A stretch of 64,000 bases of DNA from Nostoc sp. TCL26-01 (GTDB lineage: Bacteria; Cyanobacteriota; Cyanobacteriia; Cyanobacteriales; Nostocaceae), in the NCBI RefSeq assembly GCF_013393945.1, contig NZ_CP040297.1, positions 4,248,001 through 4,312,000 of the forward strand, in the 5' to 3' direction. This document shows positions 40,601-50,046 of this stretch, piece by piece. Both the position numbers and the translations under genes were made by a program. Under the pieces are notes generated by a model. It was not told where the DNA came from. It did not search any database and worked only from the letters and a program-made list of their open reading frames with translations. The stretch's first letter is position 1. Every line of letters begins with the position of its first letter.

Positions 40601-42931
40601 AATTGGTAAGGTAAAGTAAAAAATACTGCCTTGATCTACAACACTTTCTGCCCAAATATGGCCACCGTGCTGCTGAATAATCTGCCGACAAATGGCTAAA
40701 CCTAAACCTGTACCTCCTTTTTGGCGAGAGTCTGAAGCATCAACTTGTTGAAAACGCTCAAAAATTGTTTCTATGTTCTCTGGTGGGATACCTCGACCTT
40801 CGTCTTTAACTTGAAATAGTATACAAGGTGTGAGTGTTTGTACTGAAATAGGTATCTGGGGTATTTGAGTATCAATCTGTTCGGCACTTAAATAAATAGT
40901 GGTGTCATGGGGAGAAAATTTGATGGCATTGCTCAACAAGTTGGTCAGGGTTTGGATGATAGAGTCAGGATCTGCCCAGACTCTCAGAGATGGACAGTTA
41001 ACAGACAGTTTAATTTGATTAGCTTCTGCACTAGAGCGCATTGTGTCAACAGATTGTTGGATGAGTTTAGCAGCATCACAGTTTTGCATTTCAAACTTGG
41101 TTTTGCCTGACTCCAATCGTCCCAAGTCGAGGATATCGTTGACTAGGCGCACGAGACGATCAGTTTGATCAGCAGCAATTTCTAGCATTCGTTTGCCTTT
41201 TTCCGGTTTTTTGTCATAAACTCCCGCCGCTAGCAACCCTAGTGAGCCACGAATGGCGGTGAGGGGGGTACGCAGTTCATGGCTAACAATAGAGATAAAC
41301 TCATTTTTCATTTGAGCGATCGCTCGACTGGCGGTAATATCTTCAATAGTGCCGACATGGGTAATCTGTTGACCATCAGCACTCAAGATTGGCGCAGACT
41401 CAATCCTAGCGTAGCGAATTGTCCCGTCTTTGTGGACATAGCGCACATCTTCAAAGGAGAATCTTTGGTTTTGCGAGGTGACTGTAGACCATTCTGTAAG
41501 TATACGCTCTCGATCTTCTAGGTGAATAAATTCTAACCATCCATCACCTAAAGCTTCAGCAAAGGTATAACCGCCTATTTCCTGAGCGCGGGGATTAGTA
41601 TAAGTAGTCAGACCTTGAGCATCACTCATAAAAATACCGATGGGTGAACATTCACTCAAAGACCTAAACTTAGCTTCACTTTGTTGTAGTGCTTCCTCGA
41701 CTTGTTTGCGATCGCTGAGTTCTTTTTGTAGTTGCATATTGGCTTGACTTAATTCTGCTGTTCGTGCGGCGACACGAGTTTCTAGTTCAGCTTTAGCATT
41801 GCGCAGATCAATCTCAGCTTGCCGCCGAGCAGTGATATCACGAGTTACCGCCAGTACCTTATTCTCAGATTCATCTGCATCGGGTAACACAACAGCGTGA
41901 GACTCTAACCAACGATGAGTACCTTTGAGTCCAATGATTTCAAACTCCAAGACACCAGGATTTCCCTCGGCAACTTGTTGGGTAAAATCCATAAAAGCTT
42001 GCTGATGATTTGGGGCAACAATTGGACAGACACATTGCCCAAGCACCTGATCTAAGCTATTTGCTTCAATCATGGCTAGACCAGCAGCATTCATATTCAG
42101 CAAAATACCATCAGCCGTGATGACTTTCACGCACTCAGGTTCAGCATCAATAATAGTCCGCAGATATTGCTCACTTTTAGCAAGAGCTGCTTCTGCTTGT
42201 TTGCGATCGCTAATATCGATGACTGTCCCCATCATCCGCAATGGCTGTCCGGTTGTATCATAAAATGCTTGCCCTCTACCTTCAACCCAATGCAAACTCC
42301 CATCTTGCCAAATAATCCGGTATTCATGCTGGTAAACACTCCGCTTTTTAATTGCTCGGTTCACTGCTTGATTTAGTCCCTCTCGGTCTTGGGGATGGAG
42401 ACGAGCATCGAAAGTTTCATACCTACCATCAAATGTACCAGGAGCTAATCCAAAAACCAGCTCATGCTCAGGCGACCATTTAATTTCCCCTGTTTGAATA
42501 TTCCAGTTCCACAACCCCATTTGAGTTGCGGATATCGCTAGCCTCAGTTGTTCTGCACTTTCTTCTAATAACTGCTGGCTAAGTTGAAAAATTTTCCGCT
42601 TGCTGGTTCGCAAGTCACTACCTAGTAAATTAATAATAGAAGCATTACAAAAAAATAATACCAGCCTAATAGCATCACTCCAACTAACAGGATTTAAATG
42701 ATTAACTGGGGTAATAAAAAAATATTGAATTACCAATGCAGATAATATTGTTGTCACTATGGCTGGTTTCATCCCACCGTACCAAGTAGTAGCAGCAACC
42801 GCTACAAAAAAGCATGAAGCAATAGTACGAGATAGCATTGACTCTAGCACGAACGTCAACAAAAAAGCGATCGCCACCGAACCAATAGCCACCCCATAAG
42901 GTAAAAATCGTTGATAAATCCTGGAATTCAT
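40592..42931 (-). CDS. Membrane-anchored PAS sensor histidine kinase (DUF4118)
   Basis: The 779-residue kinase has an N-terminal DUF4118-type four-helix membrane region (about 1-110, SCFFVAVAATTWYGGMKPAIV), as in KdpD. Three PAS/PAC units follow: LRLAISATQMGLWNWN, then LRTIIDAEPECVKV, then FRSLSECSPIGIFMSD. HisKA comes next (FISIVSHELRTPLTAIRGSLG with the phospho-His), then HATPase_c (DEGRGIPPENIETIFERFQQ, GTGLGLAICRQIIQQHGG). The signal is unknown; PAS domains could sense redox or small ligands. It lies between multidomain regulator genes on the same strand and is flanked by the 49-bp inverted repeat. Confidence 0.92.
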   Translation of the reverse strand: MNSRIYQRFLPYGVAIGSVAIAFLLTFVLESMLSRTIASCFFVAVAATTWYGGMKPAIVTTILSALVIQYFFITPVNHLNPVSWSDAIRLVLFFCNASIINLLGSDLRTSKRKIFQLSQQLLEESAEQLRLAISATQMGLWNWNIQTGEIKWSPEHELVFGLAPGTFDGRYETFDARLHPQDREGLNQAVNRAIKKRSVYQHEYRIIWQDGSLHWVEGRGQAFYDTTGQPLRMMGTVIDISDRKQAEAALAKSEQYLRTIIDAEPECVKVITADGILLNMNAAGLAMIEANSLDQVLGQCVCPIVAPNHQQAFMDFTQQVAEGNPGVLEFEIIGLKGTHRWLESHAVVLPDADESENKVLAVTRDITARRQAEIDLRNAKAELETRVAARTAELSQANMQLQKELSDRKQVEEALQQSEAKFRSLSECSPIGIFMSDAQGLTTYTNPRAQEIGGYTFAEALGDGWLEFIHLEDRERILTEWSTVTSQNQRFSFEDVRYVHKDGTIRYARIESAPILSADGQQITHVGTIEDITASRAIAQMKNEFISIVSHELRTPLTAIRGSLGLLAAGVYDKKPEKGKRMLEIAADQTDRLVRLVNDILDLGRLESGKTKFEMQNCDAAKLIQQSVDTMRSSAEANQIKLSVNCPSLRVWADPDSIIQTLTNLLSNAIKFSPHDTTIYLSAEQIDTQIPQIPISVQTLTPCILFQVKDEGRGIPPENIETIFERFQQVDASDSRQKGGTGLGLAICRQIIQQHGGHIWAESVVDQGSIFYFTLPIVN

Positions 42932-42940
42932 AAAATTTTA

Positions 42941-42999
42941 TAGTCAATAGTCATTGGTCAATAGTCAATAGTCAATAGTCATAGTCATTAGTCATTAGC
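42941..42999. repeat. STRR array (GTCAATA/GTCATTA)
   Basis: Heptamer units lie just upstream of the kinase start codon, ending about 10 bases before it. Confidence 0.8.
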
Positions 43000-43037
43000 A
43001 ATTCTTACTCCCCCACTCTCCCACTCCCCCACTCCCT

Positions 43038-43086
43038 ACTCAGCACGGGCTAAACGCCCCGCTTCCGCTAACAGCACTCAGCACTC
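43038..43086. repeat. 49-bp inverted repeat, right arm
   Basis: Exact reverse complement of 40385-40433. Bases 43068-43086 are coding: they specify the last residues (ESAECC) and the stop of the multidomain response regulator. Confidence 0.9.
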
Positions 43087-44921
43087 TCTCCCCTCTCTCT
43101 AAACCCAACTCGCTTGAGACGACGGACAATTTGAGTTGTTAAGTCTGCTAATTGAGTGGATTTGCTCATGTAGCCATCAGCGCCAACAGCGAATGCTTGG
43201 TCGATTTCTGTCGATTCTGTGTGGGCTGACCAAAATAGAATTGGAAGATGATGCCATTTAGCATCACTGCGCACAATTTGACACAAATCTAGTCCACTTA
43301 AACCAGGCATTGATAGGTCTAGTACTAGTAAATCTGGATTGGAGGTTGTTAGTACTTCCCAGAATTGCTGAGGATTACTTAAGGTTGTGACTTCTATGCT
43401 CAGTTTTTCTAGAATGGTAGATAAAATTGTCAGCATAGTTGCATCATCATCGACTATCATCACTTTATTGCCAGCTTGAGAGCGATTTTGGTTTAAAACG
43501 TCGGTTACGGCTTTAAGAATTTCGTAAGTAGGTAAGGGCTTTTGCAAAAAAATGCTGCCGCCTAAGCGGGCTACTTCCAGTCTGTCATTTAAGCTACCTT
43601 TGACAGTGAAAGCTATGACTGGAATCTGAGGAATTTTTTGTGTTAGTTGTTTGAGTAGTACGCGCCCATCTTCTACAGGACTAGGAAAGGCCAGGTCAAG
43701 TAAAATCACATCGGGGAGATTTTGGGCGATCGCTTTTTGGGCTGTTTTTAAGTCTGGGGCAATTGCTACGCGCAATCCCCAGGCGATCGCCTCCATTCTC
43801 ACTTTTTCTGCTAAAGTCAGGTCATCATCAACAATTAAAATCAGGGGAGAATCAGCTTGTTGCTCAGGTTCTAAAGCTAATTCTGGTGTCTTACATATTT
43901 CCTGGCGGAGCAACTCTACTAATTCGACAATTTGCTTGATTGCTGATGCCTCTAACACTATTTGCTGCTCTAATAGTCCCTCTAGCTTTCTCGCTAATTG
44001 CGAACCATCCATCAAGCCAAATATCCCTAATGATCCTGCTAGTTTATGAGCTTGTTGCTGTCCTTGCTGTTGCAGTTCAACTGTGAGCTGGTTTGTTTGC
44101 AGCGCTGTGGCTACCTGTTCTAAAATCACTATCTGTTGGGCAAATTTATGCTGAAATTTTTCCCAAATTTGATTAGTAGTGGCTTTGAGGTGCTGTTTTT
44201 TTTGGTTACTAATAAATGGCGTGGCAAAAATAACTGATTCTTTGGATGGAGATGGTTGTCTGAGCCTATACCCTAACCCATGAACTGTTTCAATGGGATC
44301 TGATGCTCCAGCTGCTTTGAGCTTTTGACGTAGACATTTAATATGAGTGCTAACTGTCTCCTCTCCTGGTGACTCAGAAATATCCCACAGACGCTCTAAA
44401 ATATGACTACGATTGAAAACCCGCTTAGGATTGAGCAGAAAAAGCTCTAATAAACAATACTCTTTAGGAGTCAGGTGCAGCAGTTGCTCTCCACATCTCA
44501 CTTCTTTATTAATGGTGTCAAAACGCACATTTTCCCAAATTATTTCAGGAAATTTTACTATTTTATCTCGCCGGAGTAGTGCGCGTACTCGTGCCATTAA
44601 TTCCTCAGTATTAAAGGGTTTGACTACATAATCATCTGCGCCTGCATCCAAACCCATAACTCTATCGGTTGTATGATCTTTTGCTGTGAGCAAGAGAATG
44701 GGACTTTTATATCCCAAGCTACGGAGATGTCTGCAAACACTAATACCATCAAGCTTTGGTAATCCCACATCTAGAAGAATTAGGTCATATTCAAAGGTTG
44801 TTGCTAATTCTAAGGCTCTTTGCCCATCTACTGCTAAGTTCACTGTATAATCATGAGCCATTAGGGTATCGGCAAGGGCCAAACTTGTAGGCTGGTCATC
44901 TTCAACCAACAAAATTTTCAC
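43068..44921 (-). CDS. Multidomain response regulator (REC, winged helix, Hpt-like, REC, REC)
   Basis: I start at GTG 44921, preceded by GGAAGG, so that the first REC begins MKILLVEDDQPTSLAL; the longer frame to 45023 has no domain. Order in the 617-residue protein: REC (about 1-115, LILLDVGLPKLDG), OmpR-type winged helix (about 125-222, LTPKEYCLLELFLLNP), Hpt-like helical segment (about 255-345, with QQAHKLAGSLGIFG), REC (about 372-490, VILLDLAFP) and REC (about 500-610, LLVLDLSMPGLSG). The Hpt motif H-K-L-A-G-S keeps the His. It can thus act in a phosphorelay ending in DNA binding. The last residues come from a repeat. Confidence 0.9.
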   Translation of the reverse strand: MKILLVEDDQPTSLALADTLMAHDYTVNLAVDGQRALELATTFEYDLILLDVGLPKLDGISVCRHLRSLGYKSPILLLTAKDHTTDRVMGLDAGADDYVVKPFNTEELMARVRALLRRDKIVKFPEIIWENVRFDTINKEVRCGEQLLHLTPKEYCLLELFLLNPKRVFNRSHILERLWDISESPGEETVSTHIKCLRQKLKAAGASDPIETVHGLGYRLRQPSPSKESVIFATPFISNQKKQHLKATTNQIWEKFQHKFAQQIVILEQVATALQTNQLTVELQQQGQQQAHKLAGSLGIFGLMDGSQLARKLEGLLEQQIVLEASAIKQIVELVELLRQEICKTPELALEPEQQADSPLILIVDDDLTLAEKVRMEAIAWGLRVAIAPDLKTAQKAIAQNLPDVILLDLAFPSPVEDGRVLLKQLTQKIPQIPVIAFTVKGSLNDRLEVARLGGSIFLQKPLPTYEILKAVTDVLNQNRSQAGNKVMIVDDDATMLTILSTILEKLSIEVTTLSNPQQFWEVLTTSNPDLLVLDLSMPGLSGLDLCQIVRSDAKWHHLPILFWSAHTESTEIDQAFAVGADGYMSKSTQLADLTTQIVRRLKRVGFRERGESAECC

Positions 44922-45150
44922 AGGATTAGCCTTCCTTTGTCGGAATCTGCAAAAGTACTCAGACAGAATGAACGACACAGAATTTGTCAAAAGTGGTGAA
45001 ATGATGAAGTAGGTAATGATCAAGCTTATAAGCCTATCTTTTTATCATTATTACCACAGTATATGTTTAGCCCAATCCGTAATTTAATTAACTAGAAAAT
45101 TCTCTGTTGCAAAAAAAATACAGAAGCCAATAGCAATCAAAAATATCCTG

Positions 45151-45188
45151 CAAAAATAAAAATCCTCACCCAATGAAGGAATGAGGAT
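45151..45188 (-). terminator. Terminator of the acetolactate synthase gene
   Basis: On the minus strand ATCCTCA and TGAGGAT (45182-45188 and 45162-45168) pair and are followed by TTTTTATTTTT. Confidence 0.75.
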
Positions 45189-45213
45189 GCTACCAGTGTT
45201 ACCCTAGATCCTT

Positions 45214-45242
45214 GTAGAGACGTAGCAGTGCTACGTCTCTAC
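45214..45242. repeat. Palindrome GTAGAGACGTAGCA (copy 4 of the family)
   Basis: GTAGAGACGTAGCA-G-TGCTACGTCTCTAC is a perfect 14-bp inverted repeat, related to 8581, 34448 and 54658. The right outer end may be GGAGATGTCC near 45271. Confidence 0.75.
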
Positions 45243-45292
45243 GTCTCTACGTTTTTATTACGAATTTATTGGAGATGTCCAATAAATCACAA

Positions 45293-47191
45293 TCACAATT
45301 TAGTCCCGCACTCAGAACAGAAGTTATGATTGGGAGCATTGACTGTGCCGCAATCGCTACAATAAACTGGCTCAATATTGGTTTTTGGTGGTTTTTTGGG
45401 TAGACCAACCATCTGAGCGTTATTCTTGCCGGGTGCTACCATCGGATAGCAGTTCTCGTCTTTGGTGACGTGGACATTCAAAATAACTGGACAATCGGCG
45501 GCGAGCATTTGAGCGATCGCTTCTTTTAATTGCTCTCGTTGTGTCACCACCATACCCTTAATGCCATAAGCCTGTGCTAGCAACTCAATATCCGGCATCC
45601 CTACTTCCATATTTGAGCATGAGTAGCGCTCACCGTGGAAGGCTTGTTGCCACTGGCGTACCATTCCCTGCCAGCCGTTATTGATAATTATGGTCTTGAC
45701 ATTTATACCATATTGTGCTGCTGTACCCAGTTCTTGTAAACACATTTGGAAACTGGCATCACCACTAATACAGACAACTTGTTCATCAGGGAACGCCACC
45801 TTTGCACCAATCGCCGCCGGTAAGCCGAAACCCATTGTTCCCAAACCTGCACTAGAAATCCAGCGTCGGGGGCCGTTCTTCAAAAATTGGGCAGCCCACA
45901 TTTGGTGTTGACCAACATCTGTGGTGTAGAAGGCGTGGGGTGCTTGGTGACTAACTTCGACAATCACCTCTTGCGGTGAGATGCTATCAGGATGTTGAGG
46001 GACAACTAAAGGATACTCTTCCCGCCAACGGTTAATTAAATTGAGCCATTCTTGGTTCTGGTTGGGTGTGCTTTTCGCACCGATTTGTTTGCAACGACGC
46101 AACAAATCAATCAAAACTTTCCGCACATCACCGACAATTGGTACTTCCGGGACGCGATTTTTACCCACTTCAGCAGGGTCAATATCGATGTGAATCACCT
46201 TAGCACGGGAAGCAAACTCATCTAATTTCCCGGTGACTCGGTCATCAAAACGCGCCCCAACGCAGAGCAACAAATCACAATCAGTTACAGCAAAGTTAGC
46301 ATAAGCTGTACCGTGCATTCCCAACATCCCTAAAGATAGGGGGTGATGTTCATCAAAAGCACCGATCCCCATCAATGTTGTCGTCACAGGGATATTGAAC
46401 AACTCTGCTAACTCTGTGATTTCTGCGTGAGCGCTAGAAGCGATCGCCCCCCCACCAACATATAGTAGAGGACGACGACTTTCTCGAATTAACTGAATTG
46501 CCGCATTGATTTGTCGTGGATTTCCCTTCACCGTAGGACGATATCCCCGCAACTTCACAGAATTTGGTTCCATCGGCAGATAATCAAATTCTTCAAAAGC
46601 CACATCTTTCGGCACATCAATCAACACTGGCCCTGGTCGTCCTGTGCTAGCAATGTGAAAGGCTTCTGCGACAATGCGTGCCATATCTTTAGGGTCACGC
46701 ACCACATAAGAGTGTTTAACTATTGGTAAAGTAATGCCGTAGATGTCGGTTTCTTGAAACGCATCTGTACCGATCATCTTGCGCGGTACTTGCCCAGTGA
46801 CAATCACCATCGGGATCGAATCCATGTAGGCTGTAGCAATACCTGTCACTAAGTTAGTAGCCCCAGGACCAGAAGTACCAAAACATACACCTACTTTACC
46901 AGTTGCACGAGCATAACCATCAGCAGCATGAGCCGCACCTTGTTCGTGTCTCACTAGGATGTGCTTAATACTGCCAGTTGCTTCCACCTTGTAAAGATCA
47001 TCATAAATCGGCAGGATCGCGCCGCCAGGATAACCAAAGATATACTCAACGCCGTGGCGCAGTAGACTATCAAGTAGCGCAAAACCACCAGTCACTCGTT
47101 GAGGAGTCATCACTGGCGATGGCGAATGGCTGGAATGAGTATGTTTCTCTGTTTGTGAGGGACTAATCGGGGAAGGCAAGCTCACAGTCAC
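45293..47191 (-). CDS. ilvB: Acetolactate synthase, large (catalytic) subunit with C-terminal zinc ribbon
   Basis: The enzyme joins two pyruvates, or pyruvate and 2-oxobutyrate, in branched-chain amino acid synthesis. Conserved features of about 632 residues are FGYPGGAILPIYD, the ThDP-activating Glu in VRHEQGAAHAADGYA, the FAD/central domain, and the ThDP motif GDASFQMCLQELGTA...NN. The family normally ends near the GKNNAQMVGLP segment. Here about 30 extra residues follow, carrying CSDCG and CSECG, a four-Cys zinc ribbon. The start is uncertain: GTG 47191 has GAGG at good spacing, TTG 47197 also opens the frame. A small regulatory subunit (ilvN) is not adjacent. Confidence 0.93.
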   Translation of the reverse strand: MTVSLPSPISPSQTEKHTHSSHSPSPVMTPQRVTGGFALLDSLLRHGVEYIFGYPGGAILPIYDDLYKVEATGSIKHILVRHEQGAAHAADGYARATGKVGVCFGTSGPGATNLVTGIATAYMDSIPMVIVTGQVPRKMIGTDAFQETDIYGITLPIVKHSYVVRDPKDMARIVAEAFHIASTGRPGPVLIDVPKDVAFEEFDYLPMEPNSVKLRGYRPTVKGNPRQINAAIQLIRESRRPLLYVGGGAIASSAHAEITELAELFNIPVTTTLMGIGAFDEHHPLSLGMLGMHGTAYANFAVTDCDLLLCVGARFDDRVTGKLDEFASRAKVIHIDIDPAEVGKNRVPEVPIVGDVRKVLIDLLRRCKQIGAKSTPNQNQEWLNLINRWREEYPLVVPQHPDSISPQEVIVEVSHQAPHAFYTTDVGQHQMWAAQFLKNGPRRWISSAGLGTMGFGLPAAIGAKVAFPDEQVVCISGDASFQMCLQELGTAAQYGINVKTIIINNGWQGMVRQWQQAFHGERYSCSNMEVGMPDIELLAQAYGIKGMVVTQREQLKEAIAQMLAADCPVILNVHVTKDENCYPMVAPGKNNAQMVGLPKKPPKTNIEPVYCSDCGTVNAPNHNFCSECGTKL

Positions 47192-47328
47192 GGTCAAACC
47201 TCAGAGGATAGCTAAGTTAATGCTGAAATTCTGTAGTCAGTAATTCAATCTTAATAGAAAACTTCAACTAAATTCTGATTTAAATTTATGTCTTTAGAAA
47301 GATGGGGATTTGGAAAGTGAGGGAGTCC

Positions 47329-47430
47329 TGAGTGCTGAGTGCTGAGTGCTGAGTGGGGGAGTAAGAATTGCTAATGACTAATGACCATTGACCATTGACT
47401 AATGACCATTGACCATTGACTAATGACTAA
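47329..47430. repeat. STRR arrays between acetolactate synthase and MFS genes
   Basis: AGTGCTG units (47329-47354) and TGACTAA/TGACCAT units (47371-47430). The stop codon of the MFS gene (47427) is inside the second array. Confidence 0.8.
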
Positions 47431-48689
47431 ATCACATCTTGCAATACTCGACGGGTATTTTTCCATGCCCAAATACCGACTATGACTACAACTAGACTCA
47501 TGGTCATCAATACAACTCGTAAGCCTAAAGCGTCCGTTAAGGGGCCGGTGATGGCTAAAGGTAAAGATAAGGCAATATTTACAGCATGATTTTGAAAACC
47601 AAACACCTTACCGTGCATTGTCGGTGGTGTTTGCTGTTGGATTAAGGTCTGCATCGGTACACCAATTAGAGCCGCACCTATACCCAAAGCTGCACACAGT
47701 CCCAGCGCTAGCACTAAATTGTGGGTAAACGTGAACACGCCTAAAACTAATGCCATCATCAAAAAACCCATTAAAGGTAAAGGTTTATGATGCAATTTGT
47801 CGCCCCAGTGACCTAAAATACCTGCTCCTATCACCATCCCTACTCCGGCGGCGGCTAAGAAAAAGCCAAATTGTTTTTCTTTTAAACCAAATTCTTCCGC
47901 CAGCCGAATTGCTAGTACTGTTAAAGCTGCAAATACACAATACAGAGTGGTTAATTGCAGCATGGCATTGAGAACCAACGGATTTTTCTTCAGATAGCGG
48001 ATACTTTCGGTAAATTCTGACCAAGGATGCGTTCCAGTCCGTTGTGCTTCTGAGGGCTTATGTTCCTTAAATTTGATCGGTTGCATCATTGCTCCCGATA
48101 AAATGTACAATCCTCCTACCACTAACTCTTGACCGTATGCTTCTCCCATCAAGCTTTTTGCCCAACTCAAAATTGGCTCTCCTATAGCAAAACCAACTAT
48201 TAAAGCTCCCATCATGGTGCTGCTAAATAGGGCATTTGCTGCCATTAAATTTTCTCGCTTTACTAAAAGCGGAATTGCTGCTTGCTCTGCTGGGGCAAAA
48301 AACTGTGTGACTGTGGAGATAGCAAAGGTGAGAATGAGTAAGATCAGAAACTCTCTTGGCAAAAAAGGCAAACATAACGTCAATAGCCCCCGCACAATAT
48401 CTGAACCCACCATAATCAGTTTTTTCGGCAAGCGGTCAACAAATATTCCTCCCGCCGAACCAAACAAAATTGCTGGAATTGTGAACGCCACCATTAAGGT
48501 TGAGTACATTGAGTTTTTTGATAACCCCGGCGGCGGTGGGTAAACTTCCAACAAAGCAATCATCAATACGAAAAAAACCTTGTCTGCCAGTTGGGAAACT
48601 AGTTGCCCAATCCACAGGAGCATAAAGCCACGGTTTTTGAGCAGTGCGGCAAACCCGTTATTAACAGCAGCAGGTTCAGTGGGAAACAT
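47427..48689 (-). CDS. MFS transporter
   Basis: The 420-residue protein has 12 TM-like segments. It opens FAALLKNRGFMLLWIGQLVSQLADKVFFVLMIALLEV and continues with the loop GIFVDRLPKKLIMVGSDIVRG (MFS signature with D-R-x-x-x-K), the second-half repeat GILGHWGDKLHHKPL, and IGAALIGVPMQTLIQQQTPPTMHGKVFGFQNHA. This is the MFS_3/enterobactin-exporter-like branch, often drug or siderophore efflux, but the substrate is unknown. ATG 48689 is preferred to a TTG two codons earlier. Confidence 0.88.
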   Translation of the reverse strand: MFPTEPAAVNNGFAALLKNRGFMLLWIGQLVSQLADKVFFVLMIALLEVYPPPPGLSKNSMYSTLMVAFTIPAILFGSAGGIFVDRLPKKLIMVGSDIVRGLLTLCLPFLPREFLILLILTFAISTVTQFFAPAEQAAIPLLVKRENLMAANALFSSTMMGALIVGFAIGEPILSWAKSLMGEAYGQELVVGGLYILSGAMMQPIKFKEHKPSEAQRTGTHPWSEFTESIRYLKKNPLVLNAMLQLTTLYCVFAALTVLAIRLAEEFGLKEKQFGFFLAAAGVGMVIGAGILGHWGDKLHHKPLPLMGFLMMALVLGVFTFTHNLVLALGLCAALGIGAALIGVPMQTLIQQQTPPTMHGKVFGFQNHAVNIALSLPLAITGPLTDALGLRVVLMTMSLVVVIVGIWAWKNTRRVLQDVI

Positions 48690-48929
48690 GGGCAAGTTTA
48701 GTTAGTAACAACGGTAGATGGGGAGATGAGAGAGGGTATCAAGCAGGTAACAAGGGTAGTCAGCAACGTGGAGGGGTTTCCTCCGTTGAGGTGACTGGTG
48801 TGAGGAGAAAGGAGATGAAATTTCCCCCCTTCTTTCCATCTCCCTATCCCCTTATCTTTTTCTATCCTCATTACTACATATTAAAATCCGCATATTTATC
48901 ACTCCTGTTTATTTGGGCTGATTTCCGGA

Positions 48930-49502
48930 CTATTTTACTTGAGGGCATTTTAATAACCGATGTAAAAATTCCGCCGCAGTTAAGTGGATTTTGGCGGTAG
49001 TGATTCCCTCGGATGAGTCTATCCACCAGCCTTCTATGATTTGGGGCGATCGCCACATGGTTAAATGGTCAACTGGTGGTTGTGCGTAAAAGTTATGTTG
49101 CCCACTTCCTAGCAATAATGAACTCCAATGGGTAAAATAATCGTGACTGAGGCGATGAATCGGAAAGTTACCCCACAATGGCACACCCCAACCATCTATG
49201 GCGATAAACGCTTGGACATTTCCCCCTAGCAATTGCCATTGCCATGCAGCAGCGATCGCTCCTACCACACCAGCACTAAAACTAATGAATATAAGCGGCG
49301 ATTCTCGCTGATTGCCCAGGCGATCGCATAAGAACCACAAAATATGCGGCGACGATAAGACCGACATACCTTGAACAGGAGCGACTAGTACATTTAGATG
49401 ATGTTGACTCATTGAGCCATGAGAATCTGTACACAACCACCCTGATATGAAGCTGTCAGTTAAGGCTGAGTCATGAATTCCAGGGCAAACGATGACATTC
49501 AT
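48930..49502 (-). CDS. Alpha/beta-hydrolase-like protein (190 aa)
   Basis: The protein opens MNVIVCPGIHDSALTDSFI, followed by LIFISFSAGVVGAIAAAWQW, in which S-F-S-A-G-V corresponds to the nucleophile elbow of serine hydrolases. Later AIDGWGVP and DHLTMWRSP supply a possible acid and a His. At 190 residues it is short for the fold but similar to small cyanobacterial members. Substrate unknown. Confidence 0.6.
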   Translation of the reverse strand: MNVIVCPGIHDSALTDSFISGWLCTDSHGSMSQHHLNVLVAPVQGMSVLSSPHILWFLCDRLGNQRESPLIFISFSAGVVGAIAAAWQWQLLGGNVQAFIAIDGWGVPLWGNFPIHRLSHDYFTHWSSLLLGSGQHNFYAQPPVDHLTMWRSPQIIEGWWIDSSEGITTAKIHLTAAEFLHRLLKCPQVK

Positions 49503-49768
49503 TACTTATTTTCAAGGTTAACAAAATTCTTTGATCTATTTTTCTTAAAATATTCTGTATTATATACGGTCGGGTTCCCCGACTTGTAAGAACTAGCACT
49601 CAAAATCCAGTTTTTTTGGACTGTTGACAAAAAAATCAGAGAATTAATCACACTGCTTCAGTCCTAACCTATTGCCTTGATTGAGATAATATGCAATAAT
49701 AAGAAAATATGTGCATAATCAAATCCACAGCAAAAACTAAGCTAGATGCTTTGTCACAAGTAAATTAA

Positions 49769-49841
<73 letters not shown>

Positions 49842-49877
49842 TTTTCTGTATTACCTCATATTGATTAAGCATTAGAA

Positions 49878-49972
49878 GTAGGTTGGGTTAAGTGTAGCGC
49901 AACCCAACATGGATATTAAAAATCCAGTATGGATATTGGTGTTGGGTTTCCCAAAGCCTCAACTCAACCTAC
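49878..49972. repeat. Dispersed palindromic element GTAGGTTGGGTT family (inverted copy)
   Basis: GTAGGTTGGGTT at the left and AACTCAACCTAC at the right; the interior matches the copies at 31061 and 60465 in reverse orientation. Confidence 0.75.
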
Positions 49973-50004
49973 TTTTCTAAATGTAGCTATTGATCCTAAA
50001 AACA

Positions 50005-50038
50005 AGAAACCCGACTTTATTTAAAAAGTCGGGTTTCT
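50005..50038 (-). terminator. Terminator of the RTX protein gene
   Basis: AGAAACCCGACTT (50005-50017) pairs with AAGTCGGGTTTCT (50026-50038). On the minus strand it is followed by TGTTTTT. Confidence 0.8.
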
Positions 50039-50046
50039 ATATAAAT

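Larger units (their letters stand above)
44922..45292. other. Intergenic region between regulator and acetolactate synthase genes
   Basis: AT-rich, no gene. It contains the terminator and the palindromic element listed below, and presumably the promoter of the regulator gene near 44930-45100. Confidence 0.6.
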
